Shown piece after piece: positions 52,434-60,785 of a stretch of 64,000 bases of DNA. The translations under genes and the position numbers were made by a program. The notes beneath the pieces are model-generated. The model saw only the letters and a program-made list of their open reading frames with translations, was not told where the DNA came from and did not search any database. How positions within the stretch are numbered: position 1 is the first letter of the stretch; every line of letters starts with the position of its first letter. This DNA comes from Ardenticatenales bacterium (lineage in GTDB: Bacteria > Chloroflexota > Anaerolineae > Promineifilales > Promineifilaceae): assembly GCA_020634515.1 (NCBI GenBank), contig JACKBL010000002.1:620001-684000 (forward strand). Reading direction: 5' to 3'.

Positions 52434-53834
52434 ATGTTAGCCGTCATCTCTGATTTGCATATGGAAGAAGAGGCCAGCAATCACGTTGATGCTGACCCCA
52501 ATTTGCCCCCTATCCATTTTTCCCGCAATCTCTCGCCCAAAGCGTATCGCAAGGTCTTCGCGGATCTGGCGAACGAGGCGCGGCGGAATGAGGCGCAGGT
52601 GCTGCGCCTGGTGTTGGCGGGGGACATTTTTGAACTGCATCGCACGGGGGTGTGGTTTTGGGAGAACCCGCTGCGGACGCGCCCTTATGTGAGTGTGCGG
52701 GAGGTGGATGAGTCGTTGGAGCGCGTGTTGTTGGCGATACTTGCCGGCATTCTCGCTGAACCCGAAAACGGCAAATCACTGGAAGTCATCCGCCTGCTGG
52801 CGCAGGGGCAATACTGGGACGAAGGCGAGTTGCGCCCATTTCCCGTCCCCGTGGAACTGCACTACCTGCCCGGAAACCACGACCGCCTCGCCAACAGCAC
52901 GCCCGCCGTGCGCCGCCAGGTGCGGCAAATGCTTGGCCTGCCGGCCACGCCCGAACCCTTTCCTCACGTTCTTTACTTTCCCGAAGAACAGACGTTGGTG
53001 CGCCACGGGCAGGAATATGACCACTACAACTTCGCCACCGATCTGCGTCAGCGGGAAACCGTGCCCACTTATTTACCCCCAAACGCCTATGGCGAAGCCC
53101 CATTTGGCGACTTCATCACCGTAGACGTGGCCTCAGCACTACCCTTTCTCATTCGCTCCAAGTTTGGCGACGGCGGCGTGCAAGCCGACCCCGTGCTGCG
53201 GGCGGTCTATGAGCGTTCGATTGCCTTTGACGATTTGCGCCCACAGCAGGCGATGCTGCAATACTTGTTGCACATGCCGGAGAAGAATATCACGCCTGCC
53301 GCTGTCTGGTCCGTAATCGACAAAGTCATTGATGACTTGCTCGAGGGGATTTACGACGACCCATTCCTGCGAGAGTGGATGCGGCGCATGAACCAGACGT
53401 TGCGGCCTGACTTACTGGATGCGGTGGAGATCGTTTTGGGGTTGCGGGTGTGGCGGTGGACAAACATTCCTTTGCCACTGGTGCAGTTTCTTTCGCGCAA
53501 GGCGGCTGTAGGGTCGGGGGATTCTCACCCGGAGCAGTTTGCGGCGCGGGAAGAGATGATTCAGCACGGAGAAGCCCGCTACGTGATTGCCGGGCACACG
53601 CATCATCCCAAGATTGAGCTGCTGCGGCACGACCAGTTGGGCGAGCGGTATTATATTGATACGGGGACTTGGCGGAATCGCGTGCCGGCAAATCCCGATT
53701 ACACCGCGTTCGGCAGCCTGAAAACACTCACCTATGTGGTCGTCTATGGGGCGGAGGAGGACCGGGGCGGCATGGCCCTGGGCGCGAAAATGTCCTCCGT
53801 GGACATCTGGTCCGGCTTCACGCAGCGCTGGTGA
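52434..53834 (+). CDS. calcineurin-like metallophosphoesterase
   Basis: A 466-aa cytoplasmic-looking phosphoesterase with the full set of calcineurin-family metal motifs: AVISDLHMEEE at residues 3-13, VLAGDIFELH near 60, YLPGNHDRLAN near 145 and IAGHTHHPKIE near 385, followed by YYIDTGTWRN. A long helical insert between the third and fourth motifs (about residues 190-350) makes it larger than typical members. The substrate is unknown. ATG 52434 is used; the frame to 52146 overlaps the peptidase gene. No strong Shine-Dalgarno is visible (AGAGG lies 9 bases upstream). Confidence 0.87.
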   Translation: MLAVISDLHMEEEASNHVDADPNLPPIHFSRNLSPKAYRKVFADLANEARRNEAQVLRLVLAGDIFELHRTGVWFWENPLRTRPYVSVREVDESLERVLLAILAGILAEPENGKSLEVIRLLAQGQYWDEGELRPFPVPVELHYLPGNHDRLANSTPAVRRQVRQMLGLPATPEPFPHVLYFPEEQTLVRHGQEYDHYNFATDLRQRETVPTYLPPNAYGEAPFGDFITVDVASALPFLIRSKFGDGGVQADPVLRAVYERSIAFDDLRPQQAMLQYLLHMPEKNITPAAVWSVIDKVIDDLLEGIYDDPFLREWMRRMNQTLRPDLLDAVEIVLGLRVWRWTNIPLPLVQFLSRKAAVGSGDSHPEQFAAREEMIQHGEARYVIAGHTHHPKIELLRHDQLGERYYIDTGTWRNRVPANPDYTAFGSLKTLTYVVVYGAEEDRGGMALGAKMSSVDIWSGFTQRW

Positions 53835-53846
53835 AAGACAAAAGTG

Positions 53847-53875
53847 ATTGGTCCAGTCTCAAAGACTGGACCAAT
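53847..53875. terminator. bidirectional hairpin between convergent genes
   Basis: ATTGGTCCAGTCT and AGACTGGACCAAT form a perfect 13-bp stem with a 3-base loop between the metallophosphoesterase and CoxM-like genes. The ATTGGTCC core is shared with the MITE-like elements, from which it might derive. Confidence 0.75.
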
Positions 53876-53894
53876 CTGGATGCTATCCGCAAAT

Positions 53895-54755
53895 TTATCC
53901 CGCTCGTTCCGCGGCCTTTGTCAAGGCGCGCTTCACGAACACGGGAGCCATCTCATAGCGATAAGCAGCGCTGGCGTGGATATCGCCCAGCAACTCTTCC
54001 AGATTCAGATCATTTTGTACGGCCTGAGCGGCGGCGGCAATGGTTTCCGCGTTCAACGGCTGGCCGACGAGGGCGGCTTCCACGGACGCAGCGCGGGTGG
54101 CGCAAGGCGTAAGCCCGCCGACGGCGACGCTGGCCGCGGTGCATGTGCCATTTTCCACCATGACCACGGCGGCGGCCCCGACCATGGCGTAGCGGGAGGC
54201 GGGATTAAACAGCTTCGCATAGCCAGAACCCGTGCCGGCATGTTCCGCGCCTATCTCCACCGCCGTCAACACCTCTCCGTCCGCCAGGTCCGTTGCGAAC
54301 AAGTCCACGAAGAAATCATCCGCCTCCACCACCCGCTGCCCTTGCGCGCCGGCGATGTGGAAGCGGGCGTGTAACGCCGTAAACACCGTGGGCAGGTCGG
54401 ACGCGGGATCGGCGTGGGCCACATTGCCGCCGACCGTGCCGCGATTGCGCACCTGCGGATCGCCAATTCCACCGGCAGCCTCCGTGAGGACGGCAGGCAG
54501 CCCTTCCGCGGCCGCCACCATGGCGTGCGTGGTGAGCGCGCCAATCAGAATACGGTTGCCTTCGTGGCGAATACCTTTGATCCCCGGCAGACGCCCGATG
54601 TCAATCAGGGCCGTGGGTTGCGCCAGACGCAGCTTCATAGTCGGCAGTAGGCTGTGACCGCCCGCCAGCAGTTTGGCGTCCTCGTTTTGGCTCAACAGCG
54701 TAATTGCTTCCGCTACGGAATGGGCGCGGTGATAGTCAAACTTGGGTGGATACAT
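53895..54755 (-). CDS. molybdenum hydroxylase FAD-binding subunit (CoxM-like)
   Basis: Medium subunit of a xanthine-oxidase-family molybdenum hydroxylase, passing electrons through FAD; 286 aa. It begins MYPPKFDYHRAHSVAEAI and has the FAD-binding KLLAGGHSLLPTMKLRL, GAGG-like AAGGIGDPQVRNRGTVGGN and VAHADPASDLP. The start overlaps the CoxL stop in TGATG, directly preceded by GGAGGTGAC. It is the last gene of the S-L-M unit. Confidence 0.92.
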   Translation of the reverse strand: MYPPKFDYHRAHSVAEAITLLSQNEDAKLLAGGHSLLPTMKLRLAQPTALIDIGRLPGIKGIRHEGNRILIGALTTHAMVAAAEGLPAVLTEAAGGIGDPQVRNRGTVGGNVAHADPASDLPTVFTALHARFHIAGAQGQRVVEADDFFVDLFATDLADGEVLTAVEIGAEHAGTGSGYAKLFNPASRYAMVGAAAVVMVENGTCTAASVAVGGLTPCATRAASVEAALVGQPLNAETIAAAAQAVQNDLNLEELLGDIHASAAYRYEMAPVFVKRALTKAAERAG

Positions 54756-57118
54756 CAGTCACCTCCTCCATTACTGGCGTGCATGGCACGATATACTTTT
54801 TCGGCAGTATAAGGCATTTCCAGGTGGCGAGTGCCGTAGGGCTTGAGCGCATCCATCACGGCGTTGGCGATCACGGCAGTGCCGGCAATCGTGCCCATCT
54901 CACCCGCGCCTTTCACGCCCAGCGGATTGTGGGGCGAGGGCGTCTCCACCCGATCTACCTCAATCGTGGGGAAGCCATCGGCGCGCGGCATGGTGTAGTC
55001 CAGCAGCGAGCCGCTGAGAAGCTGGCCCGATTCATTGTAATAACCATGTTCCCACAACGCCTGTCCCACGCCCTGCACAATGCCGCCCACGATTTGCCCG
55101 CGCACAATGAGCGGGTTAATCACCTTGCCCACGTCGTCCACGGCATAGTAGCGCAGCACCTTCACCTCGCCCGTTTCCTTGTCAATCTCCACCATGGCGA
55201 TGTGCGCGCTGTTGGGGAAGGTGAAGTTGGCCGGATCGTAGAAGGATGTTTCCTCCAGGCCCGGTTCCAGTCCTGCCGGCAAATTGTGAGCCGTATACGC
55301 CGCAAAAGAAACCTCGCCCACTGCCAGCGCCTTGTCCGGGGAGCCTTGTACGTACAACTTCCCGTCCGCCCGGTCGTAGACAATATCCTCCTCCGCCGCC
55401 TCCAACTGATGCGCGGCGATCTTCTTCATCTTCGCCCGCAGCTTCTCTGCGCTACGCACCAGCGCGCTGCCGCCGACGGACGCGCTGCGGCTGCCATACG
55501 TGCCCATGCCAAACGGCACGCTGGCCGTGTCTCCGTGGACGATTTCCACGTCGGCCACATTCACGCCCAACTCGTCCGCCACGATCTGCGCGAAGGTCGT
55601 TTCATGCCCCTGTCCATGCGTGTGTGAACCGGTGAAGACGGAGACTTTGCCCGTGGGATGGATGCGTACCTTGCCGCTTTCCCAGAAGCCCACGGCGGAC
55701 CCCAGCGAACCGGCGACCGCCGACGGCGCGGGACCGCTGGCCTCAATGCAGCCGGCAATGCCCACGCCGACGACGCGCCCTGCCGCGCGCGCCGCTGCCT
55801 GCTCCGCGCGCAGATTATCGTAGTCCGCCATGCCCACCACTTTGTCGAACAGGCGGTGGTAATCGCCGCTGTCGTAGAGGAAGGCCACGGGCGTCTGGTA
55901 CGGGAACGCTTCCGTGGGGATGAAGTTTTTGCGCCGAATCGCCAGCGGATCCATGCCCACCGCATCCGCGCACAGGTCCACCAGACGCTCAATGAGGTAG
56001 CTGGCTTCCGGGCGACCGGCGCCGCGGTAGGCGTCCACGGGAACAGTATTCGTCATGGTGCCCCACATTTCGCCATAGACGCCGCGCAGCTTGTACAGAC
56101 CGGAGAGCAGCGTAATGTACAGCGCCGTGGGGATCAGCGGGGCAAAGGTGGAGATGTATGCGCCTTGATTGGACCACGTTCTTACGTAGACGCCGGTGAG
56201 TGTGCCATCGTTCATCACGCCCATGCGGCAGTTGGTGACGTGATCGCGCCCTTGCGAGTCGGTCATCATGGCTTCGGTGCGCGTACTCACCCATTTCACC
56301 GGGCGGTTAATGGCCCGCGCCACCCACGGCGTGATGATTTCTTCGGGATAATGGAAGATTTTGCTGCCAAATCCGCCGCCCACGTCCGGGGAGATGACGC
56401 GCAGCTTGTTTTCCGGGATGCCCAGGGTGAAGGCGCTGAGGAGCAGGCGGATGGGATGCGGGTTCTGGCTGGTCGTCCAGACCGTCATCTCCTCCATGGC
56501 CGCGTTCCACTGCGCGGCGCAGGCGCGAGGTTCCATGGCGTTGGGGATGAGGCGCTGGTTGACCAGGTCCAGTTCGATCACATGGTCTGATTCCGCCAGG
56601 GCCTGTTCCGTTTCTTCTTTGTTGCCTAAGGCCCAGGTGTAGCTGATGTTGTTCGGCAGGTCGTCGTGGACCAGCGGCGCACCATCCAACGTGGTTCCGC
56701 GCGCGTCCACGACGGCATCCAGCGGTTCATATTCCACTTCAATCAGGTCCAGGGCGTCATGGGCGGTGTAAACGTCTTCCGCCACCACAGCGACCACGCC
56801 GTCTCCCACGTGTCGTACCTTGTCAACCGTGAGTGGGTAGCGCGTAGGAACCTTGATGTCGGGGACGTTCCAACCGCAGGGCATGGCCCCGACGCCGCCG
56901 TCCAGCAGGTCTTGCCCGACATAAACGGCAATCACGCCGGGCAGCGCTTTGGCCGCGGCTGTGTTGATGCTCAGGATACGGGCGTGTCCATACGGGCTGC
57001 GCTTGATAGCCAGGTAGGCGGCATTAGGAAGATTTAAGTTGGCGACGTATTTGCCTTGACCCTGGATGAAGCGTGGGTCTTCGACGCGCTTCATGCTTTT
57101 ACCGATATAGTTGCCCAT
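54755..57118 (-). CDS. molybdenum hydroxylase large subunit (form II CoxL-like)
   Basis: Molybdopterin-cytosine-dinucleotide-binding catalytic subunit, 787 aa. It begins YIGKSMKRVEDPRFIQGQGK and has DVGGGFGSKIFHYPEE, the active-site loop PVDAYRGAGRPEASYLIE, HTHGQGHETTFAQIVADELG and GVKGAGEMGTIAG with the catalytic Glu. AYRGAGR marks form II; true aerobic CO dehydrogenase (form I) has AYXCSFR, so the substrate may be CO at low efficiency or another compound such as a purine or aldehyde. Coupled to coxS upstream by TAATG and to coxM downstream by TGATG. Confidence 0.92.
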   Translation of the reverse strand: MGNYIGKSMKRVEDPRFIQGQGKYVANLNLPNAAYLAIKRSPYGHARILSINTAAAKALPGVIAVYVGQDLLDGGVGAMPCGWNVPDIKVPTRYPLTVDKVRHVGDGVVAVVAEDVYTAHDALDLIEVEYEPLDAVVDARGTTLDGAPLVHDDLPNNISYTWALGNKEETEQALAESDHVIELDLVNQRLIPNAMEPRACAAQWNAAMEEMTVWTTSQNPHPIRLLLSAFTLGIPENKLRVISPDVGGGFGSKIFHYPEEIITPWVARAINRPVKWVSTRTEAMMTDSQGRDHVTNCRMGVMNDGTLTGVYVRTWSNQGAYISTFAPLIPTALYITLLSGLYKLRGVYGEMWGTMTNTVPVDAYRGAGRPEASYLIERLVDLCADAVGMDPLAIRRKNFIPTEAFPYQTPVAFLYDSGDYHRLFDKVVGMADYDNLRAEQAAARAAGRVVGVGIAGCIEASGPAPSAVAGSLGSAVGFWESGKVRIHPTGKVSVFTGSHTHGQGHETTFAQIVADELGVNVADVEIVHGDTASVPFGMGTYGSRSASVGGSALVRSAEKLRAKMKKIAAHQLEAAEEDIVYDRADGKLYVQGSPDKALAVGEVSFAAYTAHNLPAGLEPGLEETSFYDPANFTFPNSAHIAMVEIDKETGEVKVLRYYAVDDVGKVINPLIVRGQIVGGIVQGVGQALWEHGYYNESGQLLSGSLLDYTMPRADGFPTIEVDRVETPSPHNPLGVKGAGEMGTIAGTAVIANAVMDALKPYGTRHLEMPYTAEKVYRAMHASNGGGD

Positions 57119-57588
57119 TAGTCACCTCCTGCCATAATGCCAGCGGCGGACTGGATCGCCTTTACGATGTTTTCGTAGCCCGTGCAGCGGCAGATGTTGC
57201 CTTCCAGGCCGTGGCGGATGTCGGCTTCGGTGAGATTGGGGTTGTTTTCCACCAACTTGACGGCGGCCATGATCATACCGGGCGTGCAGTAGCCGCACTG
57301 GAGGCCGTGGTTATCCCAGAATGCCTGCTGCATCGGATGCAGTTGACCATCTTGCGCCAGGCCTTCAATCGTAGTGATGTTGGCCCCATCCGCCTGCACG
57401 GCAAGGACGGTGCAGGCTTTCACGGCCATGCCATCCATGTGGACGGTGCAGGCTCCACATTGGCTGGTGTCGCAGCCGATGTTTGTTCCGGTGAAGGAAA
57501 GATGGTCGCGCAGGAAGTCAACGAGTAGTAAGCGCGGCTCCACGTCCCGTGTGTAGGTTTTCCCATTGACGGTTACGGATATGTTCAT
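57118..57588 (-). CDS. molybdenum hydroxylase [2Fe-2S] subunit (CoxS-like)
   Basis: Small iron-sulfur subunit, 156 aa, carrying two [2Fe-2S] clusters. The first, plant-ferredoxin-type site is GCDTSQCGACTVHMDG with the fourth Cys in KACTVLAVQ; the second is QCGYCTPGMIMAA with GNICRCTGYENIVKAI. It begins NISVTVNGKTYTRDVEPRLL. It is the first gene of the S-L-M operon; its last codons GGAGGTGAC serve as ribosome binding site for coxL. Confidence 0.95.
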   Translation of the reverse strand: MNISVTVNGKTYTRDVEPRLLLVDFLRDHLSFTGTNIGCDTSQCGACTVHMDGMAVKACTVLAVQADGANITTIEGLAQDGQLHPMQQAFWDNHGLQCGYCTPGMIMAAVKLVENNPNLTEADIRHGLEGNICRCTGYENIVKAIQSAAGIMAGGD

Positions 57589-58025
57589 AGTGACATACTC
57601 CTTCGAAAATAGTGGTCAGTGGATAGTTGACAGTCATTAGAAGCACCATCCCCCAGTTATCGTCAAGAAATCGTAACGGCTAGGCCAGATTGGACCAATT
57701 TTCTCCGGTGAAAACGGGCATTGAGTACGTGAAATGGGTCCAATCTCCAGAGAGCGTCACTAGTTACCAGAAATCCGCGAAATCTGTGATTGTGTTCTTG
57801 CATGATGACGCGCCGCGGCTCATCGTGTCTCCTTCAGGAACGGCTGCCGATTGGGGATTGTGAGTGGGTGGTGCATTCCGTGCAAGGGGATTTCGGGAAG
57901 GTTGGGACAACGATGGATCGTTGGGCTTGTTTGGGTCTGTTCACCTCCTTTTTCGTGGAAGGTTGGAGGGCCATGGGACGTGTTGAGGGTTTGTGCTGCG
58001 TGGTTGGGGAGCGGCGATGCCGGCA
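57589..58025. other. gap between the coxG-like gene and coxS
   Basis: It holds the MITE-like copy at 57673-57767 and then G-rich sequence ending at the octamer at 58018, where composition switches to the C-rich coxG end. No gene is supported. Confidence 0.5.
57673..57767 (+). repeat. MITE-like intergenic element, copy 7
   Basis: A 95-bp copy: GTAACGGCTAGGCCAGATTGG at the left, ACCAATTTTCTCCGGTG in the left arm, AAATGGGTCCAATCTCCAGA in the right arm and TAGTTAC at the end. It lies upstream of the coxS start. Confidence 0.72.
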
Positions 58026-58754
58026 TTAACCCTGCCGCTTCATCTCCTCCACAATGTGGCGCGCCAGTTTCCGCGCCCACCAATTGACGACCAGGTTAAA
58101 CACCAGATACACGCCTGCCAGGCCAACCAGGCCGAAGAGTATCCGCTGGCTTTTATCTTCCGGGAGCAGGTCTTGGGCCACTTCTCTGGCGACGCCGAGG
58201 GCGAACGCTCTTTGCGAAGGCGGTGGCAGGGGGGCCGCCGCCGGTAGGGGGGGAGGGGCGGCGGGAGCGGGGCCGATCGTTTCGACTTGAGGTTCCGCCG
58301 GTTGTGGTTGTAGGCGCGCCTGCACTTGCGCGTCCAGGTTTTGCAGGCTCTGGCGCGTTATGGCTCTGGCCGAGCTGTCCATCAACCGCTGGCCGACGCT
58401 GGCGATGCGCCCGCTAACCTGGGCGACTCCGTTGTAGAACATGACCGTGCCTGCGTCGGTTTCCTCCAGGCGCACTTCTCCGCTGCCATCAACTATTCCT
58501 TGCGGCCCCTTGCCTTTGATTTTCATATGGTAAATTTCCGGCGCGTTGAGGTGGGAAAGTTCCACGACGCCTTGAAAGACGCCTTGCACGGGGCCTACTT
58601 TCAGCTTCATTTCCCCTTCGAAGACGTTTTCGCCGACGCGCTCCAGGCGTTCGCAGCCGGGCATAATTGCAGCGAGGATGACGGGGTCGAGGAACATGTC
58701 CCAGACGAGGGTGCGGGGGGCGTTGGCAAAAGTGTAGTTGCCTTCTAGGTTCAC
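58026..58754 (-). CDS. CoxG-like SRPBCC protein with C-terminal membrane segment
   Basis: A 242-aa protein of the CO dehydrogenase subunit G family, thought to help maturation or membrane attachment of the Mo-hydroxylase. The start is GTG 58754 (NLEGNYTFANAPRTLVWDMF) with GGGAG upstream. The SRPBCC domain covers residues 1-150 (ILAAIMPGCERLERVGENVF, GSGEVRLEETDAGTVMFY). A Pro/Ala/Gln-rich linker (about 155-190) leads to a membrane helix near 215-232 (ILFGLVGLAGVYLVFNLVV). It lies about 440 bp upstream of coxS, in the same direction. Confidence 0.87.
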   Translation of the reverse strand: MNLEGNYTFANAPRTLVWDMFLDPVILAAIMPGCERLERVGENVFEGEMKLKVGPVQGVFQGVVELSHLNAPEIYHMKIKGKGPQGIVDGSGEVRLEETDAGTVMFYNGVAQVSGRIASVGQRLMDSSARAITRQSLQNLDAQVQARLQPQPAEPQVETIGPAPAAPPPLPAAAPLPPPSQRAFALGVAREVAQDLLPEDKSQRILFGLVGLAGVYLVFNLVVNWWARKLARHIVEEMKRQG

Positions 58755-59215
58755 GGAGTTACTCCCTTTTGATTTGATGATGGACCGGGCGCACCCACGA
58801 TGGGGGTGGGGGCGTCGTGGGTGGCAAGAAACGACAACGCCAGCGCGGGCGACGCTGGCGTTCAGGTGTTGATAGGGATGTGGTGGGCAGGAATGCCGGC
58901 ATTTTGGCATACCGGGCAACAATCAACAAGCACTTGTGCTTTGAGCATGGATTCTTTGTCAGTGGTATTGGCGTGGGTCTGGTAGGAATGACCAGAAATG
59001 GGCAGACGATTTGGCACAAACTATACAATTGAATGCCGCGAATGGCAAATGTGGGTGGTGTTTGCCGTGGCCGTGGGGGGAGTCATCTTATGTGGTGGAG
59101 GGGAAAATGCCGGCACGTTTCCACAACAGCATCCCCCCCGCCTACACGGGAGCGCGAGACCGTTACGGTGCAGCCGTATCCAGGGCTTTACAGAACGGCG
59201 GGCAGACTAGTACTA
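58755..59215. other. intergenic region with a hairpin
   Basis: AACGCCAGCG (58836-58845) and CGCTGGCGTT (58853-58862) form a 10-bp hairpin of unknown role. The last two TGCCGGCA copies of the window are at 58894 and 59108. I see no gene. Confidence 0.5.
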
Positions 59216-59373
59216 TAATGACCCCCAGAAACTAGACCACAAGCTAAGGTGGATAGAGGTATCATTTCATTAGCTTGTGGAGGCAACAAATGACACAAAA
59301 ACGTAAACAGTACAACGAATAAGGATTCATACGGCGCGTTCAAAAGGAGCCTTCAAGAACCAGCCAGTAAGCC
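59216..59373 (+). mobile_element. relic of an IS3-like left end and OrfA start
   Basis: TGACCCCCAGAAACTAGACC resembles the ends of IS3-family elements. CCACAAGCTAA and TTAGCTTGTGG form an inverted repeat just inside. ATG 59290 then reads MTQKRKQYNE, a stop, and GFIRRVQKE, the pattern of an IS3 OrfA N-terminus broken by a stop codon; nothing recognisable of the transposase remains after about 59373. Identification rests on short matches. Confidence 0.5.
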
Positions 59374-59699
59374 GCCGTATGATGGGCATTCTCCGAATGC
59401 CTCAGTTGAACTAAGCCGGTGGGGAGAGCGCAAGTCGGTGGTCTATTTGGCGTTTGATTTAAACGGTAACCGTGAGGAAACGACCCGGTTCACCCTGAAG
59501 AACTGCGACAAGTATAATGGGGAAGGGAGATGTAGGCAAAAAAGTTGCGCTGTGCGTGTGCATAAGACAAGTGCGGGTACTGTTTTAGAGCTTGTCGCCT
59601 TCTTTTGGACTGCCATCTGTCACAAAATGGGCAGGGGGCAACGGATGCTGTTCGCTAGCACATCTAAGAACAAGGTCAACAGAAGCCAGTATGACCCGA

Positions 59700-60785
59700 T
59701 TAGGGCGGTTGCCAGGGACGAGGGGGCACTCTTTTGAGCAACTGCATTTGCTGTCCACAAGTAGGACAGGATGGCGGCTCTGATGTGACGGTATCCGGCG
59801 CGGCTGTGGCCCGGTGCGGGTCCGTTGTGGCCTCATCCATCTGTTGTCTGATCGCCGTCAAGTAATGACGGTTGCAGGACGCAAACAGGCCATAGTAGCG
59901 CACTTTGACAAAGCCTTTGGGCAAAACGTGCTGTAGAAAGCGGTGGATGAACTGCTCTGCTGACAGTTGGCACGTTTGCCAACGACCGGTGTCCGTTTCC
60001 CGGTAGCGAAAAGTGACCTGACCCTCAACCAACTTGATGATGCGCCGGTTACTGATAGCCACACGAAAGATATAGGGAGCCAGATAGCGCAAGGCGGCGC
60101 GACCATCGCCGACCGGTTTGCAGTGTACAACCCAATCGTCTGTCCACGTCTCAGTGGGAACAGCGCCAAATAAGTCACTTCCCCGTAGCGCATCACGGAA
60201 CCTGGCGCGAAAGATAGGGGACAGTGCCTTGACGGGGACAAAGAAGTTGTGCTTGCCCGGCAACCAACTCTGGTTGGCACTGTCCCAGCCGCCAGAAGGA
60301 ACGAGAAAATGAACGTGGGGATGGTAGCTTAAGTTGCGTCCCCAAGTATGGAGAACCCCAACCATGCCGATTTTGCCGCCGACAAAGCGCGGGTCTTGCG
60401 CCAATATTTGGGTGGCTGCCGCCGCACTGCGAAAGAGAAGGTCATAGAGCAAACGTTGGTTACCGCGGGCCAGCGGGCGCAGTGCGGCGGGCAGGGTGAA
60501 GGTGAGCAAGAAGGTGGGCACAGGCAAGAGCAGGGCTTGTTGCATTTCCAGCCATTGCTGCCCCGTCTGGTGTTGGCATTGGGGACAATGTCTGTTGCGG
60601 CAGGAGTGATAACGATAGTAGTCATCGTGGCAGTCAGGACAGCGATAAACGTGTCCCCCCAAAACCTGCGTGCGGCACTGCTCAATGGCCCGCATGGCTT
60701 GCCAATGGGAGGGCAACATCTTTGCGCCATATTTTTCACGGTAGGCAGGTCCATGCTGCCGCAGGATGTCAGCCAATGTTACCAT
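59700..60785 (-). CDS. IS91-family transposase (HUH, Y2-type)
   Basis: Rolling-circle transposase of 361 aa. An N-terminal zinc-binding part has YRCPDCHDDYYRYHSCRNRH then CPQCQHQTGQQWL; the HUH motif is YHPHVHFLVPSGG near residue 195; RYLAPYIFRVAISNRRI and VKVRYYGLFA follow, the first being in the region of the catalytic tyrosines. A further CPTCGQQM lies near the C-terminus. The start at 60785 overlaps the stop of the tyrosine recombinase by 7 bp, a pairing seen in many IS91 relatives. No octamer lies in it. Confidence 0.92.
   Translation of the reverse strand: MVTLADILRQHGPAYREKYGAKMLPSHWQAMRAIEQCRTQVLGGHVYRCPDCHDDYYRYHSCRNRHCPQCQHQTGQQWLEMQQALLLPVPTFLLTFTLPAALRPLARGNQRLLYDLLFRSAAAATQILAQDPRFVGGKIGMVGVLHTWGRNLSYHPHVHFLVPSGGWDSANQSWLPGKHNFFVPVKALSPIFRARFRDALRGSDLFGAVPTETWTDDWVVHCKPVGDGRAALRYLAPYIFRVAISNRRIIKLVEGQVTFRYRETDTGRWQTCQLSAEQFIHRFLQHVLPKGFVKVRYYGLFASCNRHYLTAIRQQMDEATTDPHRATAAPDTVTSEPPSCPTCGQQMQLLKRVPPRPWQPP

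Larger units (their letters stand above)
828..59115. repeat. dispersed palindromic octamer TGCCGGCA, 76 copies
   Basis: First bases of the copies I found: 828, 1974, 2936, 3565, 3919, 4280, 4886, 5496, 5718, 6775, 7201, 9999, 10312, 10562, 11444, 12430, 14287, 14350, 14842, 16356, 17167, 17608, 18409, 19176, 19780, 19978, 20328, 20965, 21194, 21965, 23523, 23853, 26485, 26712, 26729, 26880, 27038, 27696, 30039, 30180, 30271, 31501, 31623, 31768, 31803, 32469, 32766, 33675, 35014, 35559, 36194, 37717, 38489, 39519, 40174, 40432, 41026, 41782, 42282, 42580, 44348, 44678, 46329, 46489, 46702, 48174, 49224, 51369, 52742, 53683, 54233, 54880, 55274, 58018, 58894, 59108. Copies lie inside and between genes, and most are flanked by A or T (AATGCCGGCATT is common). 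A random sequence of this length and GC content would hold about two. Confidence 0.95.

Noticed and set aside
828..59115. TGCCGGCA as a mere by-product of high GC or of a restriction site
   Set aside because: Restriction sites are usually avoided rather than enriched, and the flanking T and A are kept although GC-rich variants would be more likely by chance.
59438..59737. 99-residue open frame between the IS relic and the IS91-type transposase
   Set aside because: No motif or ribosome binding site; it overlaps the transposase gene end and probably is leftover mobile DNA.
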